A stretch of DNA of 64,000 nucleotides from Sedimentisphaerales bacterium (GCA_016935195.1 JAFGRL010000184.1:1-64000); one strand, 5' to 3'; shown: positions 1-10,459, counted from the first letter of the stretch. The notes: generated from the sequence alone by a model not told the origin. Translations and numbers: made by a program.

Positions 1-53
1 CAGGAGTCCTCCGTAAGGAGTCCCAAGGACTTAGGACGGCAATTTTGCATTTT

Positions 54-82
54 ACCCCCTAAGGGGTTAACTTTTTGTTTTT
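54..82 (+). terminator. possible intrinsic terminator
   Basis: acccc-ctaa-ggggt hairpin followed by taactttttgttttt. Confidence 0.35.
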
Positions 83-128
83 GCATTCTCAAACCGGCCA
101 CCGGTCAGTTTGAGTAGTTTAGTTCCAT

Positions 129-212
129 TGGCCGAGGTGGGAATCGAACCCACACGCCCACTCAGGGCAGGGGATTTTAAGTCCCCAGCGTCTGCCGTTC
201 CGCCACTCGGCC
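129..212 (-). tRNA. tRNA-Leu (anticodon TAA)
   Basis: Reverse complement GGCCGAGTGGCGGAACGGCAGACGC...GGGGACTTAAAATCCCC...GGTTCGATTCCCACCTCGGCCA; 7-bp acceptor GGCCGAG/CTCGGCC, anticodon loop CTTAAAA, long variable arm. Confidence 0.95.
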
Positions 213-330
213 GGGAATTTATCAGCGCCAAGTGTTTAATATATACACCAAAAACCTGTGTTTTTCAAAATAAAAATGTGAAGGTTTGGTATGGCTGTCG
301 AAGGCTGCAGGCAAAAATCAAGAAAATGGC

Positions 331-357
331 TGCCTAAAAGGCCCTGCAAAAAACAGG
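331..357 (-). terminator. possible terminator of the TPR gene
   Basis: On minus strand CCTG-TTTTTTG-CAGG followed by GCCTTTTAGG just after the stop codon at 361. Confidence 0.35.
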
Positions 358-360
358 ACA

Positions 361-1854
361 TCACCATTTCTTTTTCACTCGGGGTGCTTTTATGCTAAAA
401 TTTTGCAGGGGCCCTGTTATTTTTTTGTTTTTCAACTTTCGACTTCTAATATGAGGTTTGAATCTGCTGCAAATGTCCGTTATGCCTCGCACAAATCGAG
501 CCAGTCTAATCCTTCGACTAAGCGAAGTTAACTGAGAGTCATTTTCGGCTAAAGTCTTTGCCTTTTCAATCCTAACAACAGCTTTTTCAAGCGCCCCTTT
601 TGCCAAACAAACAAGGGCGGAATCTCGTAACGCTCTATAATGCTCCGGATTTATGTCCAGCGTATGGCCGAAGAACTCCGAAGCTTCTTCCAGAGAACCA
701 TTCATAGCGCTGACCAGACCAAGATAGTAATATATATCTGCATTGCTGTGATTCACGTCAGCAGCTTTGAGCAAGCTGTATTTTGCCAGGTCAAGCTCAC
801 CGATGGTCAAGAACATCGACGCAATTGATACGAACACTTCGGGGCATTCTTTAGCGGTATTAAGCTCTCGGATAAGATGCTGCTTTGCTTTTTCTATTTG
901 GCCCTGGGCCAGGGCTTTTTGGGCAAGTCGGTATCGAGGCCCGGCAAGTTTGCTATCATCGTTTAACGCCTTTTTGAACAACTTCAGCGCCTGTTCATAA
1001 CTGCCGTTATCTAAAGCTATTTCACCGAGATAAAACAAGGCCGTTGGAGAATCAGGTTTCAACTCAAGCACTCTATGAAACTTTTCCTTAGCTGCTTCGA
1101 CCTCTCCGGTGTCGAGCAAAAACAAACCATAATCAATTATCACATCTGTATCACCAGGGTTAAGACGGATTTCGTCAAGGAAGCGCTTCCGCCCCTTCCC
1201 CATCTGTCCTAACGACCAGTAGCCCTGAGCAATTCGATAATTAATCTGTGGGTGGCTCGGCTCTAATTCAGCGGTCCTTTGCCAGCAGCTTATTGCCTTT
1301 TTATATTGGCCTCGTATGAAGAGACTGTTGCCTATATTGTAATAACACAGGGGGCAATCAGGATCTATCTGCTGAGCTAAGTAAAACATCTGCTCGGCTA
1401 AATCGTGCTGACCCATCTCGGTGTATGTGATCATGCGGTTGCAGTAGCAGGGCTCAAATTGTGGGTCAATGTCTTCAATGTGTTCAAATGCCTCGATTGC
1501 CAGGTCATACTGGCCGGTGCGTGTGTAATCAACTGCTAAAGAGTTCAATATCTCTGTATCAAGCGGATTTGACTCCAGAGCTGTCTGGTATTCTCTTATC
1601 GCCTCTTCAAATCGCTCTTTTGCATCCAGAACAAGGCCCTTATTGAAATGCCAGGAGCTGTTGGAAGGGTTTATATGCAGAGCCTCTTCGAGCTGGGCAA
1701 GGGCCTGTGACATTTCGCCGTCTTCATAAAGTTCGTAAGCCCTGCGAGCTTTCAGCTCGGCTTTATCATACCAACCAAACTCTGTTTCCTCAAAAAGCAT
1801 ATACCTTGGCCTTAAGCTTAAATCCAGACCGTCCAATTGCTTTTTCCCAGCCAC
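361..1854 (-). CDS. tetratricopeptide repeat protein
   Basis: 497-aa ORF with repeated TPR signatures (e.g. SWHFNKGLVLDAKERFEEAIREYQTALESNPLDTEILNSLA). Confidence 0.85.
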   Translation of the reverse strand: MAGKKQLDGLDLSLRPRYMLFEETEFGWYDKAELKARRAYELYEDGEMSQALAQLEEALHINPSNSSWHFNKGLVLDAKERFEEAIREYQTALESNPLDTEILNSLAVDYTRTGQYDLAIEAFEHIEDIDPQFEPCYCNRMITYTEMGQHDLAEQMFYLAQQIDPDCPLCYYNIGNSLFIRGQYKKAISCWQRTAELEPSHPQINYRIAQGYWSLGQMGKGRKRFLDEIRLNPGDTDVIIDYGLFLLDTGEVEAAKEKFHRVLELKPDSPTALFYLGEIALDNGSYEQALKLFKKALNDDSKLAGPRYRLAQKALAQGQIEKAKQHLIRELNTAKECPEVFVSIASMFLTIGELDLAKYSLLKAADVNHSNADIYYYLGLVSAMNGSLEEASEFFGHTLDINPEHYRALRDSALVCLAKGALEKAVVRIEKAKTLAENDSQLTSLSRRIRLARFVRGITDICSRFKPHIRSRKLKNKKITGPLQNFSIKAPRVKKKW

Positions 1855-2178
1855 ATGACGCTACCTGAGCGCATACTGGATTTACTTAAAGGCGATATCG
1901 CCCATAAAACGTTTGCAGTTAACCGCTTTTACTGTATGTGCTCTCTTTTAGGCAAGACTGAAGTTTTTACTGGAAAACTGGTGCGTAAGCTCTTAAAATT
2001 GCAAAAGTTAAGTACTGTGACTGTAATAATAAAGCTGTGCCTTAATTTTTGACAAATCTGTTTTTCTGGCAAGTGCCTGTTGATGGTCTTATAATGTCAG
2101 CCTGATACAGGTATGCTGCACAAAGGAGCGAACTCTGTTTTTTGCTCATAAATAAGAATTTTTTGGAGAAATGGAGCT

Positions 2179-2643
2179 ATGGTTAAACAGATAACCGGAC
2201 AGATAACAGCCGGCAAGGGTAATTACGCCATTGTAGCGAGCAGATTCAACGAATTCATAACCAGCAAGCTGCTTGACGGAGCGATAGATTGTCTCAAGCG
2301 TCACGGAGCTTCACAGGAGCAGATTTCTGTCATTTGGGTTCCGGGTGCCTGCGAAATTACTATGGCGGCTAAAAAGCTCGCAAAAAGTGGAAAATATGCT
2401 GCGATTATTTGTCTTGGTGCGGTTATACGTGGCCAGACCAGCCACTACGATTACGTATGCCAGCAGGTCAGCCGAGGTATAAGCCAGATAAATTATGAGC
2501 TGTCGGTCCCTGCTGTCTTTGCTATTTTGACATGTGAGACGCTTGAGCAGGCCATCGAAAGGGCCGGCACTAAGATGGGAAATGCCGGAGCCGACGCAGC
2601 ATCAACCGCTATGGAAATGGTAAATGTGCTTGAGCAGATTTAG
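2179..2643 (+). CDS. ribH: 6,7-dimethyl-8-ribityllumazine synthase
   Basis: Lumazine synthase motifs: [48 protein letters not shown]. Confidence 0.97.
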   Translation: MVKQITGQITAGKGNYAIVASRFNEFITSKLLDGAIDCLKRHGASQEQISVIWVPGACEITMAAKKLAKSGKYAAIICLGAVIRGQTSHYDYVCQQVSRGISQINYELSVPAVFAILTCETLEQAIERAGTKMGNAGADAASTAMEMVNVLEQI

Positions 2644-2682
2644 CCAGGAGAGTAGTTCTTTAACTTATCAGTTCCCAAACAA

Positions 2683-3099
2683 GTGAAGACCGATAAAAGG
2701 ACAAGAGCCAGAGAACTGGCAATACAGGCATTGTATCAGCTCGATGTACAGGGCACGGTTCTGCTTGAGCATTTGCAGGATTTTCTTCTTGAAAATGAAA
2801 ACGACAGTTTTGTCCGCAGGCTTGCAGCAGATTGGTCCAGAGGCACCTGGGATAATCTGAAAGCCTGTGACCAGTTAATAGCAGATTCAGTAATAAGGTG
2901 GAATTTCTCAAGACTTGCCCCTGTCGATAAAAGTATCCTGAGGCTGGCATGTTACCAGTTGAGTTTTTGTCCGGATATTCCGCCAAATGTGGTGATTAAT
3001 GAAGCTATTGAGCTTGCCAAAAAGTTCAGCACAACGCAGTCACCTGCTTTTGTAAATGGTGTGCTCGATGCGATACTGAAGAAACTAAAAAGCGGATAG
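2683..3099 (+). CDS. nusB: transcription antitermination factor NusB
   Basis: RTRARELAIQALYQLDVQG, DKSILRLACYQL, VVINEAIELAKKFSTTQSPAFVNGVLDAI; GTG start. Confidence 0.95.
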   Translation: MKTDKRTRARELAIQALYQLDVQGTVLLEHLQDFLLENENDSFVRRLAADWSRGTWDNLKACDQLIADSVIRWNFSRLAPVDKSILRLACYQLSFCPDIPPNVVINEAIELAKKFSTTQSPAFVNGVLDAILKKLKSG

Positions 3100-3116
3100 T
3101 TATCGAGGCCGATAAA

Positions 3117-3995
3117 TTGAGAAGGATTGCCGTATTAAATCAAAAAGGAGGTGTCGGCAAGACCACTACAGTGGCAAATATTGCAGCAGCTCTTGCTTCG
3201 ATGGGTCAGAAAGTAGCTGTCGTCGACCTCGACCCACAGGCGCATTTGACAATTCATCTTGGCCTTGAACCTGACTCTGTTAAGTCCGGCTCCTATCAAG
3301 TACTTACCAAATCCACTAATTTCGCGGCAGAGCTGTTAATTGTAAGGCCAAACCTCTGGCTGCTGCCGGCGAATATCGACTTGGTTGGCGCAGAAAGTGA
3401 ATTAGTGAGCGTGGTCGGCAGAGAAACCATTCTACGAGAAGCTATCAAAGAAATTCAGGACAAATTTGATTATCTGATAATCGACTGCCCTCCTTCTCTT
3501 GGCTTATTGACCTTGAATGCACTTGCTGCCGCCGACGAAATCCTCATTCCGCTTCAGCCGCATTTCCTTGCTCTGCAAGGCTTCGGAAAACTCCTGCAGA
3601 CAGTTGAGCTTGTTAACAAGAGGATAAACCCAAACCTGAAAGTAAAAGGAATTTTATTGTGTATGTTCGACAGCAGGGCATCGCTTCCCAAAGAAGTAAA
3701 GGCCGACATCCAACAGTTCCTCGAAAAGGCCAGGGGCACCAATTGTGCCTGGTCGCAGGCAAAGCTTTTACCTGTCTATGTCAGAAGAAACATAAAACTT
3801 GCAGAAGCCCCCAGCTACGGCAGGACAATTTTTGAATATGAGCAAAATTGCCACGGCGCCGAAGATTATATAAAAGTTGCCCAATTCATACATTCCAGCA
3901 CCTTCGACTTCGAACAGAAGCCAAATACACAAATAAATATGGAACAAAGCCAAAACCAAATCCCAAATTCTGCCGATTCTGTCATATATGAATAA
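3117..3995 (+). CDS. ParA/Soj-family ATPase
   Basis: MRRIAVLNQKGGVGKTTTVANIAAAL deviant Walker A, VVDLDPQAH, LIIDCPPSLGLLTLNAL; TTG start. Confidence 0.93.
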   Translation: MRRIAVLNQKGGVGKTTTVANIAAALASMGQKVAVVDLDPQAHLTIHLGLEPDSVKSGSYQVLTKSTNFAAELLIVRPNLWLLPANIDLVGAESELVSVVGRETILREAIKEIQDKFDYLIIDCPPSLGLLTLNALAAADEILIPLQPHFLALQGFGKLLQTVELVNKRINPNLKVKGILLCMFDSRASLPKEVKADIQQFLEKARGTNCAWSQAKLLPVYVRRNIKLAEAPSYGRTIFEYEQNCHGAEDYIKVAQFIHSSTFDFEQKPNTQINMEQSQNQIPNSADSVIYE

Positions 3996-5631
3996 TCAGT
4001 CGAATAAATTTCCGAACTTCTGGGTTTGTGGCGGGATGCTGGCAATACTGCTTGCTTCAATTTTGGCTCGCGACATAACGCGCCCTTTCTATGGCCTTCA
4101 TAGCTGGGCACAGGCCAGCGGCGCATGGGCAGCACGCTCTCATGTCAGATATGGCCTGGGATATACCAAAGGAATCTCCACATGGGCTGTGGGTCAGCCG
4201 CCGAGTGAGAACCCGAAGAGATATTGGGACCATCCGCAATTGAATGTATTGATCGCTTCGTTCTTTATGTGGATCCTGGGGATCAATGAGTGGAGCCTGA
4301 GGGTAACGGGTATAATATTTACGGTGGCGAGCTTTCTGATGTTTCTAAAAATCTTAAAGCACATTACCGACCATAAGACCGCACTGTTAGCAGGACTTAT
4401 TTTTGCCCTTTTTCCCCTCACTGGTTATTTTGGCCTCGGCGGCTGGGCGACACTGATGTGGTTCATAGCACTTTGGTGTTACCTCGTTCTCATCAAGGCA
4501 CTGAAAGATGGTCCGGAGCCGGCCCGGATGCACAGGATTGGCTTAGCTGTCAGCCTTTTTTTGGCTATACAATTTGGATGGCCGGGCTTTTTCTGTGCGC
4601 TTGGCATCGGCGTACATTACGTTGGTAGGTGTCTTTTCCGCCGGCAAGCACCGAGCATCGGCCTGCTGGCCATACTGGTTCTTGCGCCATTATCGAGTAT
4701 GCTGCTGAATTTTACTGTTATGGCAGCAGGATATGGCTGGGATATTGATAAAATCCTTGCCCTTTATAAATGGCGATCAGCAAAAGCCGAGTTAACTCCT
4801 GCGATGCCGAAGTTTAACTGGGGTATGTGGTTTGCCCAGTTTTGGCAGTTCGCAGTAACGAACTTCACAAAGCCAATTTTGATAACAGCTATCACATACC
4901 TTACAGCAGGACAGCTAATAGTTTTTACATCGAAAGGAACTTCAAACGAGAAATCCTTTGAATCCAGAAGGTTCCCTCAATTCTGGCTTTTCTTTCTCAC
5001 GCCGGTTTTTCAGCTTTTTATCCTTCGCGGCTGCCTGTGGAGGCACCAGACATGGGAGAGGCCTTTTGGCCCGTTTATAGCCATTGCTGCTGCCCAGGGA
5101 ATTCTTCTTTTGGCGAGTGTGTTAAAAAAAATACATCCAAAACTATCAACTATTAGTATAGCAGCACTTTTGGGATTGTTCTTTGTCTTCTGTGCCAGGG
5201 GCACAAATTACTACTATGCCGTAAGGTGGCAATCACCAGCAAAAATAAGATTGTTCAAGATGCTAAACCAGATGATTCCACCCGATAAGGCCCTGCTAAG
5301 TTTCGAAGACCATATAGTTAATCAACATTCGTCCAAAGGCGGATTCTATAGACCTGAAGTTGCCTGGTATCTCGACAGAGAAATAGTTCCTGCAAAAAGT
5401 GTCGAAGAAGTGGAGCGTCTTGCGAAAACAGGCAGGTATCCCTACTATCTTATTCCTTATGTACAGGAGTTGGTTCCCCGTATAAACAAGCTCAGCAAGC
5501 GATACAAATACATACCAATTCCCAGAGAACCCGGAGAAAGCAGCAAAGATGGAAAACCACTAAAAGCTTCAATGACAGCCCAGATGATATTCGAGCTGGG
5601 CAGTCCACGAAAATCTTTGCAGCAGCGGTAA
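3988..5631 (+). CDS. glycosyltransferase family 39 / ArnT-like membrane protein
   Basis: 547-aa multi-TM protein with N-terminal DITRPFYGLHSWAQASGAWAARSH and DHPQLNVLIASFFMWILGINEWSLRV. Confidence 0.7.
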   Translation: MNNQSNKFPNFWVCGGMLAILLASILARDITRPFYGLHSWAQASGAWAARSHVRYGLGYTKGISTWAVGQPPSENPKRYWDHPQLNVLIASFFMWILGINEWSLRVTGIIFTVASFLMFLKILKHITDHKTALLAGLIFALFPLTGYFGLGGWATLMWFIALWCYLVLIKALKDGPEPARMHRIGLAVSLFLAIQFGWPGFFCALGIGVHYVGRCLFRRQAPSIGLLAILVLAPLSSMLLNFTVMAAGYGWDIDKILALYKWRSAKAELTPAMPKFNWGMWFAQFWQFAVTNFTKPILITAITYLTAGQLIVFTSKGTSNEKSFESRRFPQFWLFFLTPVFQLFILRGCLWRHQTWERPFGPFIAIAAAQGILLLASVLKKIHPKLSTISIAALLGLFFVFCARGTNYYYAVRWQSPAKIRLFKMLNQMIPPDKALLSFEDHIVNQHSSKGGFYRPEVAWYLDREIVPAKSVEEVERLAKTGRYPYYLIPYVQELVPRINKLSKRYKYIPIPREPGESSKDGKPLKASMTAQMIFELGSPRKSLQQR

Positions 5632-5699
5632 AATTTGTATAACCATCTGTCTGTATTTAGCAATGCTTCGTTATTGATTCCAAAAAAATTGAAGCCACT

Positions 5700-6626
5700 A
5701 TGACACAAGAAGCCGAATCCAAAATAACGGTCTTTACTGTAAGCTGGTACTCAGCTCAGCTTATGGAAAAGCTTTTTATTAACTTAAATGAAAAGGCACA
5801 GTTTCCGAAAACAATCCGCTACCTTATTATTGACAATACGGCAGGAAAAGATAGTTCGCTCGACCATCTCAAACAAATGTTACTGCCAATTGATATATGT
5901 ACTTTTGACCCAAGGGGGAAAACCGGCTCGTTCGCACATGCTGCTGCGCTTAATTTTGGTCTTGGTCAAATTCAGACTGACTTTGCGCTGTCTATCGACC
6001 CTGATGTTTATGTGTTCAAGAAAAATTGGGACACCTTTGCAACCTATTTAATCGCTAAACAGGGCTATTCTGCCATCGGAACCACATACCCGAATTGGCA
6101 GCTCGGCAAATACCACAATTTCCCTAATCCTGTCTTTTGTTTCTTTCGTACGGAAGATTTCAGGTCAATAAATGCAGACTGGACTGCCTACTCGAAAAGC
6201 CCTATCGAAGACTTTGTTAATCTTATTAGACGCCAGATTGTCCGGCTCGGAGGCCTTATCAACCGACAAAGGTATCAGTCGTCTGCTGCTCTAAGAAAAC
6301 TATCAAATAGCCTGGAAAATGTTGTTGGTATTTGCAGCCATGATACCGGCTATAAAATTGCCGAACTCGCACAAAAAGGTCATCTAAAGGCAGCATTATT
6401 CAAAGCGGTTTCGCCTGATGACAATGTATCAGGCAGCACGTTTAATTGTTTCAGGGAACTTGCCAGCCAGTTTGAGCTTTATTACTATGAAAATGAGCCT
6501 ATTTTAACGCACAAGTATTCAACCGCTTCAAGAATTTGGAGAACCTCCAGAGGCTCGGATACCGATTTCTGGCAGCAGTGCGTAGAAAAGTTTCAAAAAG
6601 AACTAAATCAAATTCAACAAGGATAA
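5700..6626 (+). CDS. glycosyltransferase family 2-like protein
   Basis: YLIIDNTAGKDSS, LSIDPDVYVFKKNW; GT-A-like layout. Confidence 0.7.
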   Translation: MTQEAESKITVFTVSWYSAQLMEKLFINLNEKAQFPKTIRYLIIDNTAGKDSSLDHLKQMLLPIDICTFDPRGKTGSFAHAAALNFGLGQIQTDFALSIDPDVYVFKKNWDTFATYLIAKQGYSAIGTTYPNWQLGKYHNFPNPVFCFFRTEDFRSINADWTAYSKSPIEDFVNLIRRQIVRLGGLINRQRYQSSAALRKLSNSLENVVGICSHDTGYKIAELAQKGHLKAALFKAVSPDDNVSGSTFNCFRELASQFELYYYENEPILTHKYSTASRIWRTSRGSDTDFWQQCVEKFQKELNQIQQG

Positions 6627-6628
6627 AA

Positions 6629-7597
6629 TTGAAAATACAGCTTAAAAAAATCATAAAGCTGCTCATAGCAACTGTCTGCATCATCTACCTGGTCAGGTTT
6701 TTTTGGACAAACACAGATTCTCTGAAACTCCTTGCAAAAATAAATATCTTTGCGCTGGTTCTTCTTGGTGTGCTTTCGGCTGGTTATATATTGCTGTATA
6801 GTTACAGGTTTCAACTGATACTTGAGAAATGCAGCGGCCAAAAACTCCCATTCTTTCCCTGGCTTAAAATCCTTGTCTTAGGCAGGTTTCTTAATATGGT
6901 TTTCTCCCAGTTGGGAACCGTCTATCGAGGAGTATCTTTGAAGCGAAATCATAACATCTCTTACACAAGCTACATCAGCGGCTTTGCATCATTCGCCTGG
7001 ATGGATACCTGTATGAATATGATAATCGCCATTATTGTGATTTTATTAATTCGGCCGGATTTAAAGATAGGCCAATTCAGTGCACTAAAGGTTACAATTT
7101 ACCTTTGCAGCCTTGTAATCCTGGCTCCATTGATAGCTCATATCATTCTTCAAAAGATAAAATTTAAAAAGCAATCATTAGCCTGGCTGCGTTCAAAGCT
7201 CGCAGAAGTGCTGACTACAACAATACACAACCTACGCGATGGGGTGTATCTTACAAAAATCGTGATTCTGGGCATGTTAGTGTTTGCCGAAACTATATTG
7301 AGCTTCTATATTCTGTTCGCAAGTTTCGGGATAAAGTTAGACCTGGCGACGCTTACGGTTTTTTTTGTCTTGCTGAAGTTAAGCGTTTTTATCAACATTA
7401 CACCAGGCAACATTGGAATCCAGGAGGTTGCCTACGGCTTTTTAAGTGAGCAGATGGGTATCGGAATGGCCCAGGGCATTCTCGCATCAGTAGTAGCAAG
7501 GCTCCTGAGCTCTTTGGTAGTTTTTGTTCTCGGCTTAATGTTCGGCGGCGCAGAACTTCTTCGCCATCGAAAAGAATATCGCAATTCGCTTGAGTAA
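6629..7597 (+). CDS. lysylphosphatidylglycerol synthase TM region / UPF0104 family membrane protein
   Basis: Multi-TM, INITPGNIGIQEVAYGFLSEQMGI motif; TTG at 6629 chosen as start to avoid overlap with the upstream gene. Confidence 0.8.
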   Translation: MKIQLKKIIKLLIATVCIIYLVRFFWTNTDSLKLLAKINIFALVLLGVLSAGYILLYSYRFQLILEKCSGQKLPFFPWLKILVLGRFLNMVFSQLGTVYRGVSLKRNHNISYTSYISGFASFAWMDTCMNMIIAIIVILLIRPDLKIGQFSALKVTIYLCSLVILAPLIAHIILQKIKFKKQSLAWLRSKLAEVLTTTIHNLRDGVYLTKIVILGMLVFAETILSFYILFASFGIKLDLATLTVFFVLLKLSVFINITPGNIGIQEVAYGFLSEQMGIGMAQGILASVVARLLSSLVVFVLGLMFGGAELLRHRKEYRNSLE

Positions 7598-8495
7598 TTC
7601 TCTGAAACGGAAAATGACCAAATATCGGCAGCTTATTAAAAGTTATGGCCTTGTGAAATTCAGCTTATTGGCTTTAGACCATGTTTTATTTGAGATTGTA
7701 AAATTCTTCAGAAAAAGGCTTTACAGGTGGACTGGGAACGATTTCGGTCTGAAGGAAGCCATATTCTGGTCCAAAGACATTAGCATTTACCTAAGGTATT
7801 CTGCCATTCTAAATGAGCTCAAAACTCACTTATTGGAGCCTAATAACAAACTTCGCATCCTTGAAGTCGGTGCCGGCGGTGAAGGAATATCAAGATTCTT
7901 GAAATATGCCGGTGACTTTGACAAATGCCAGGTGTATCTTGCTGACACTAATCCCCAATTATTGGAAGGTGTCAAATTTGGCAAGCCAGTCGTGATCGAA
8001 GGTGACAATTTGCCTTTCGAAGATGATTCATTCGATGTCGTCATCTCTGTCGACACTCTTGAACATGTCCCCGAGCCGAAAAGAGAACATTTTCTCCACG
8101 AGCTAAAAAGAGTCTGCAAGGATACAATATTAATGCACTTCGTTATGCACGATCCACAAAGGGAATTTCTTTCAAGAAACGCTGATCTAAGGTTCCAAGA
8201 CTGGTATATGCAACATTTTAATAAGCCGCATATTTGGACAGCCGAGCATCTTAAAATAGAACCGCCAAAATCTCAAGAGATCGAGAAAGCCCTTCCTGAT
8301 GCATTTATCAAGGGGACGGAAAATATTGATGTTTGGTTTAAATGTATTACTTGGCGAGCAAGGCCGATTATCGGTTTTTTTACAGGCTTTCTCTATATGC
8401 TGAAATTGAAACATAAGTATAAGCAACCACCATTTCATGGATGTCTTGTAAAATGGACAACCCGAATGCCCATAAGTGATAGTGTATTGTTATGA
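7590..8495 (+). CDS. class I SAM-dependent methyltransferase
   Basis: RILEVGAGGEGISRFL ... DDSFDVVISVDTLEHVPEPKREHFLHELKRV. Confidence 0.88.
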   Translation: MSNSLKRKMTKYRQLIKSYGLVKFSLLALDHVLFEIVKFFRKRLYRWTGNDFGLKEAIFWSKDISIYLRYSAILNELKTHLLEPNNKLRILEVGAGGEGISRFLKYAGDFDKCQVYLADTNPQLLEGVKFGKPVVIEGDNLPFEDDSFDVVISVDTLEHVPEPKREHFLHELKRVCKDTILMHFVMHDPQREFLSRNADLRFQDWYMQHFNKPHIWTAEHLKIEPPKSQEIEKALPDAFIKGTENIDVWFKCITWRARPIIGFFTGFLYMLKLKHKYKQPPFHGCLVKWTTRMPISDSVLL

Positions 8496-9334
8496 GTGAG
8501 TTAAAAATTAGTATACTCTTAGCAACATATAACGGTGAGAAGTACCTGAGCCAGCAGATAGACTCTATCCTTACCCAATCGAATCAGAACTTGCAGCTTC
8601 TGATACGAGATGATGGCTCGACAGACCAGACAGTTAAGATAATTGAAGATTATGCTGCCAAACACACTGACAAAATAGAACTTATCAAAGATGATTCCGG
8701 CCACCTCGGCCTGACTGAAAACTTCGCCAGACTGCTCGAACATGCAAAGAGTTCTTACATTATGTTCTGTGACCAGGATGACGTATGGCTGCCAAATAAA
8801 ATAGAGATTACCCTCAATCTTATGAAATCCGCAGAAGCTATCTATCCGGATAAACCTATCCTCGTTCACACGGACCTCAAGATTGTGGACTCAAACCTAA
8901 AACCAATTGCCGAGTCTATGTGGTTTCACCAGAGAATAAATCCTATAATAAGTAATAGTCTTTATAAAATAATGGCCAAAAATATTGTTACCGGCTGCAC
9001 AATGATGATTAACAAAAAAGCAAGAGATATTTGCCTGCCTGTCCCATCAGTAGCAAGAGTCCACGACTGGTGGATTGCTATAAATGTCGAAAAATATGGA
9101 AAGATAGTTTCTCTCTCGCTGCCAACAGTACTTTACCGCCAGCACCGAACAAATATAATAGGTACTAAATCAACAGAAAAACTGCTCATCGAAAACATCT
9201 GGGGGAAAATATTCCATCTAAAAGAACGTTTATCTAACCACTTCAAGATGGTAAAAAAAATCTACCCCAAGGTCAGTCTCACCTGGCTTTTAATAAATAT
9301 GATTCGTATAAAAATCGCCAGATTACTTCCGTAA
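8492..9334 (+). CDS. glycosyltransferase family 2 (rhamnosyltransferase-like)
   Basis: ISILLATYNGEKYLSQQIDSILTQSNQNLQLLIRDDGSTDQT, FCDQDDVWLPNKIE. Confidence 0.93.
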   Translation: MSELKISILLATYNGEKYLSQQIDSILTQSNQNLQLLIRDDGSTDQTVKIIEDYAAKHTDKIELIKDDSGHLGLTENFARLLEHAKSSYIMFCDQDDVWLPNKIEITLNLMKSAEAIYPDKPILVHTDLKIVDSNLKPIAESMWFHQRINPIISNSLYKIMAKNIVTGCTMMINKKARDICLPVPSVARVHDWWIAINVEKYGKIVSLSLPTVLYRQHRTNIIGTKSTEKLLIENIWGKIFHLKERLSNHFKMVKKIYPKVSLTWLLINMIRIKIARLLP

Positions 9335-9363
9335 ATCCATCCTGTATTATTATAACATAAATT

Positions 9364-10143
9364 TTAACTATGTCTCTTGCGCAGCAAAATTATTGAACCA
9401 ACTGCAAAAAGAGCAATCGTTGCCGGCTCAGGAACACCGTTGATGTAGATGTCTGTCACTTCATCGGAAGAAAGAGCATGATTCCAAATGGCTGCTTCAT
9501 CTATTATGCCGTACAAGTTGCTATGGACTTCTGTTATACTGCCCACAGTAGCTGGTGCTGTGGTATAGGCCAGAGGCCCACCGGTACCACTGTATGTGCC
9601 TTCATCATCAATACCGTCTATATAGATGTCCATATCCTCCGGGCCTCTTATAACCCCCACAATATGGTACCACGTATCGCTCTGGAGTATAGATGTTCCA
9701 TATTTTGATCTCCTGTGAGAAGGACCTGTCCCCATACCATCTCCATAGGAAATCTTAATATAGTTGTCTGGCATAACTGCAAGATTTGTACCTGCATAAG
9801 GTTCCGTTTGAGCAGCATTCAGGTGTATAATTTGCTGTACAACATCCAAAGCTGACAATTTAATCCAGGCGCACAGAGAGACAGACAGCAGCGGCTTCAG
9901 GCTGGCATCGTTCCCTAAATCAACATAGTCTCCAACGCCATCAAACTGCAGAGCATCGCCGACTTTTCCTTCTGTCCAGCCTAGATCCCCATAAACCGTG
10001 CCGTGATTGCTTCCTGCTGAATCGTCCGCATTTTCTTCGAAGCGATACCAGGATACCAGCTCTGCCTTGGCTTCAATCGCTGCGAAACAAAAGACAATTG
10101 CAAAAAATAAACAAATAAATGAATTTTCCTTCCCCTTTTCCAT
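9364..10143 (-). CDS. LamG-domain protein with PEP-CTERM sorting signal
   Basis: Signal peptide; LVSWYRFEENADDSAGSNHGTVYGD..FDGVGDYVDLG (LamG); C-terminus GVPEPATIALFAVGSIILLRKRHS. Confidence 0.92.
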   Translation of the reverse strand: MEKGKENSFICLFFAIVFCFAAIEAKAELVSWYRFEENADDSAGSNHGTVYGDLGWTEGKVGDALQFDGVGDYVDLGNDASLKPLLSVSLCAWIKLSALDVVQQIIHLNAAQTEPYAGTNLAVMPDNYIKISYGDGMGTGPSHRRSKYGTSILQSDTWYHIVGVIRGPEDMDIYIDGIDDEGTYSGTGGPLAYTTAPATVGSITEVHSNLYGIIDEAAIWNHALSSDEVTDIYINGVPEPATIALFAVGSIILLRKRHS

Positions 10144-10191
10144 TTTTTTTCCTTTTCCTCTTCAATTCCGATACTTTGTTATAGTTATGGG

Positions 10192-10210
10192 TGCGCACAC
10201 ACTGTGCGCA
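10192..10210. promoter_or_regulatory. perfect 8-bp dyad TGCGCACA-CAC-TGTGCGCA upstream of the LamG gene
   Basis: Direct reading of the inverted repeat; about 50 bp upstream of the LamG start, followed on plus strand by AGTTTTTT. Confidence 0.6.
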
Positions 10211-10459
10211 AGTTTTTTATGCCTTATTTGTGCCACTCTCCTCTTCGATGTCCATATCTCCCCCGGCCAGATAACAAATTATAGACTATTATAACTACAG
10301 GATTATTTCAAGTAAAAAATCTAATTATTTTTCACTTAAGGATAGCTCTCTTCATAATAGACGTCTTCTGATAGCATTTTTAAATGCCGTTTTTTGAATT
10401 GCGATTTTGGCAAAGATTGTGTAAAGTATGCTCGAAGCACAGGTATTTGTGTAACCTTG

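Noticed and set aside
2049-2095. ribH promoter TTGACA...TATAAT
   Set aside because: The two hexamers are about 35 nt apart, too far for a single sigma70 promoter.
3117-3995. ParA as evidence of a plasmid or integrated plasmid
   Set aside because: It is embedded between nusB and chromosomal-style glycan genes, with no ParB, Rep or origin features nearby.
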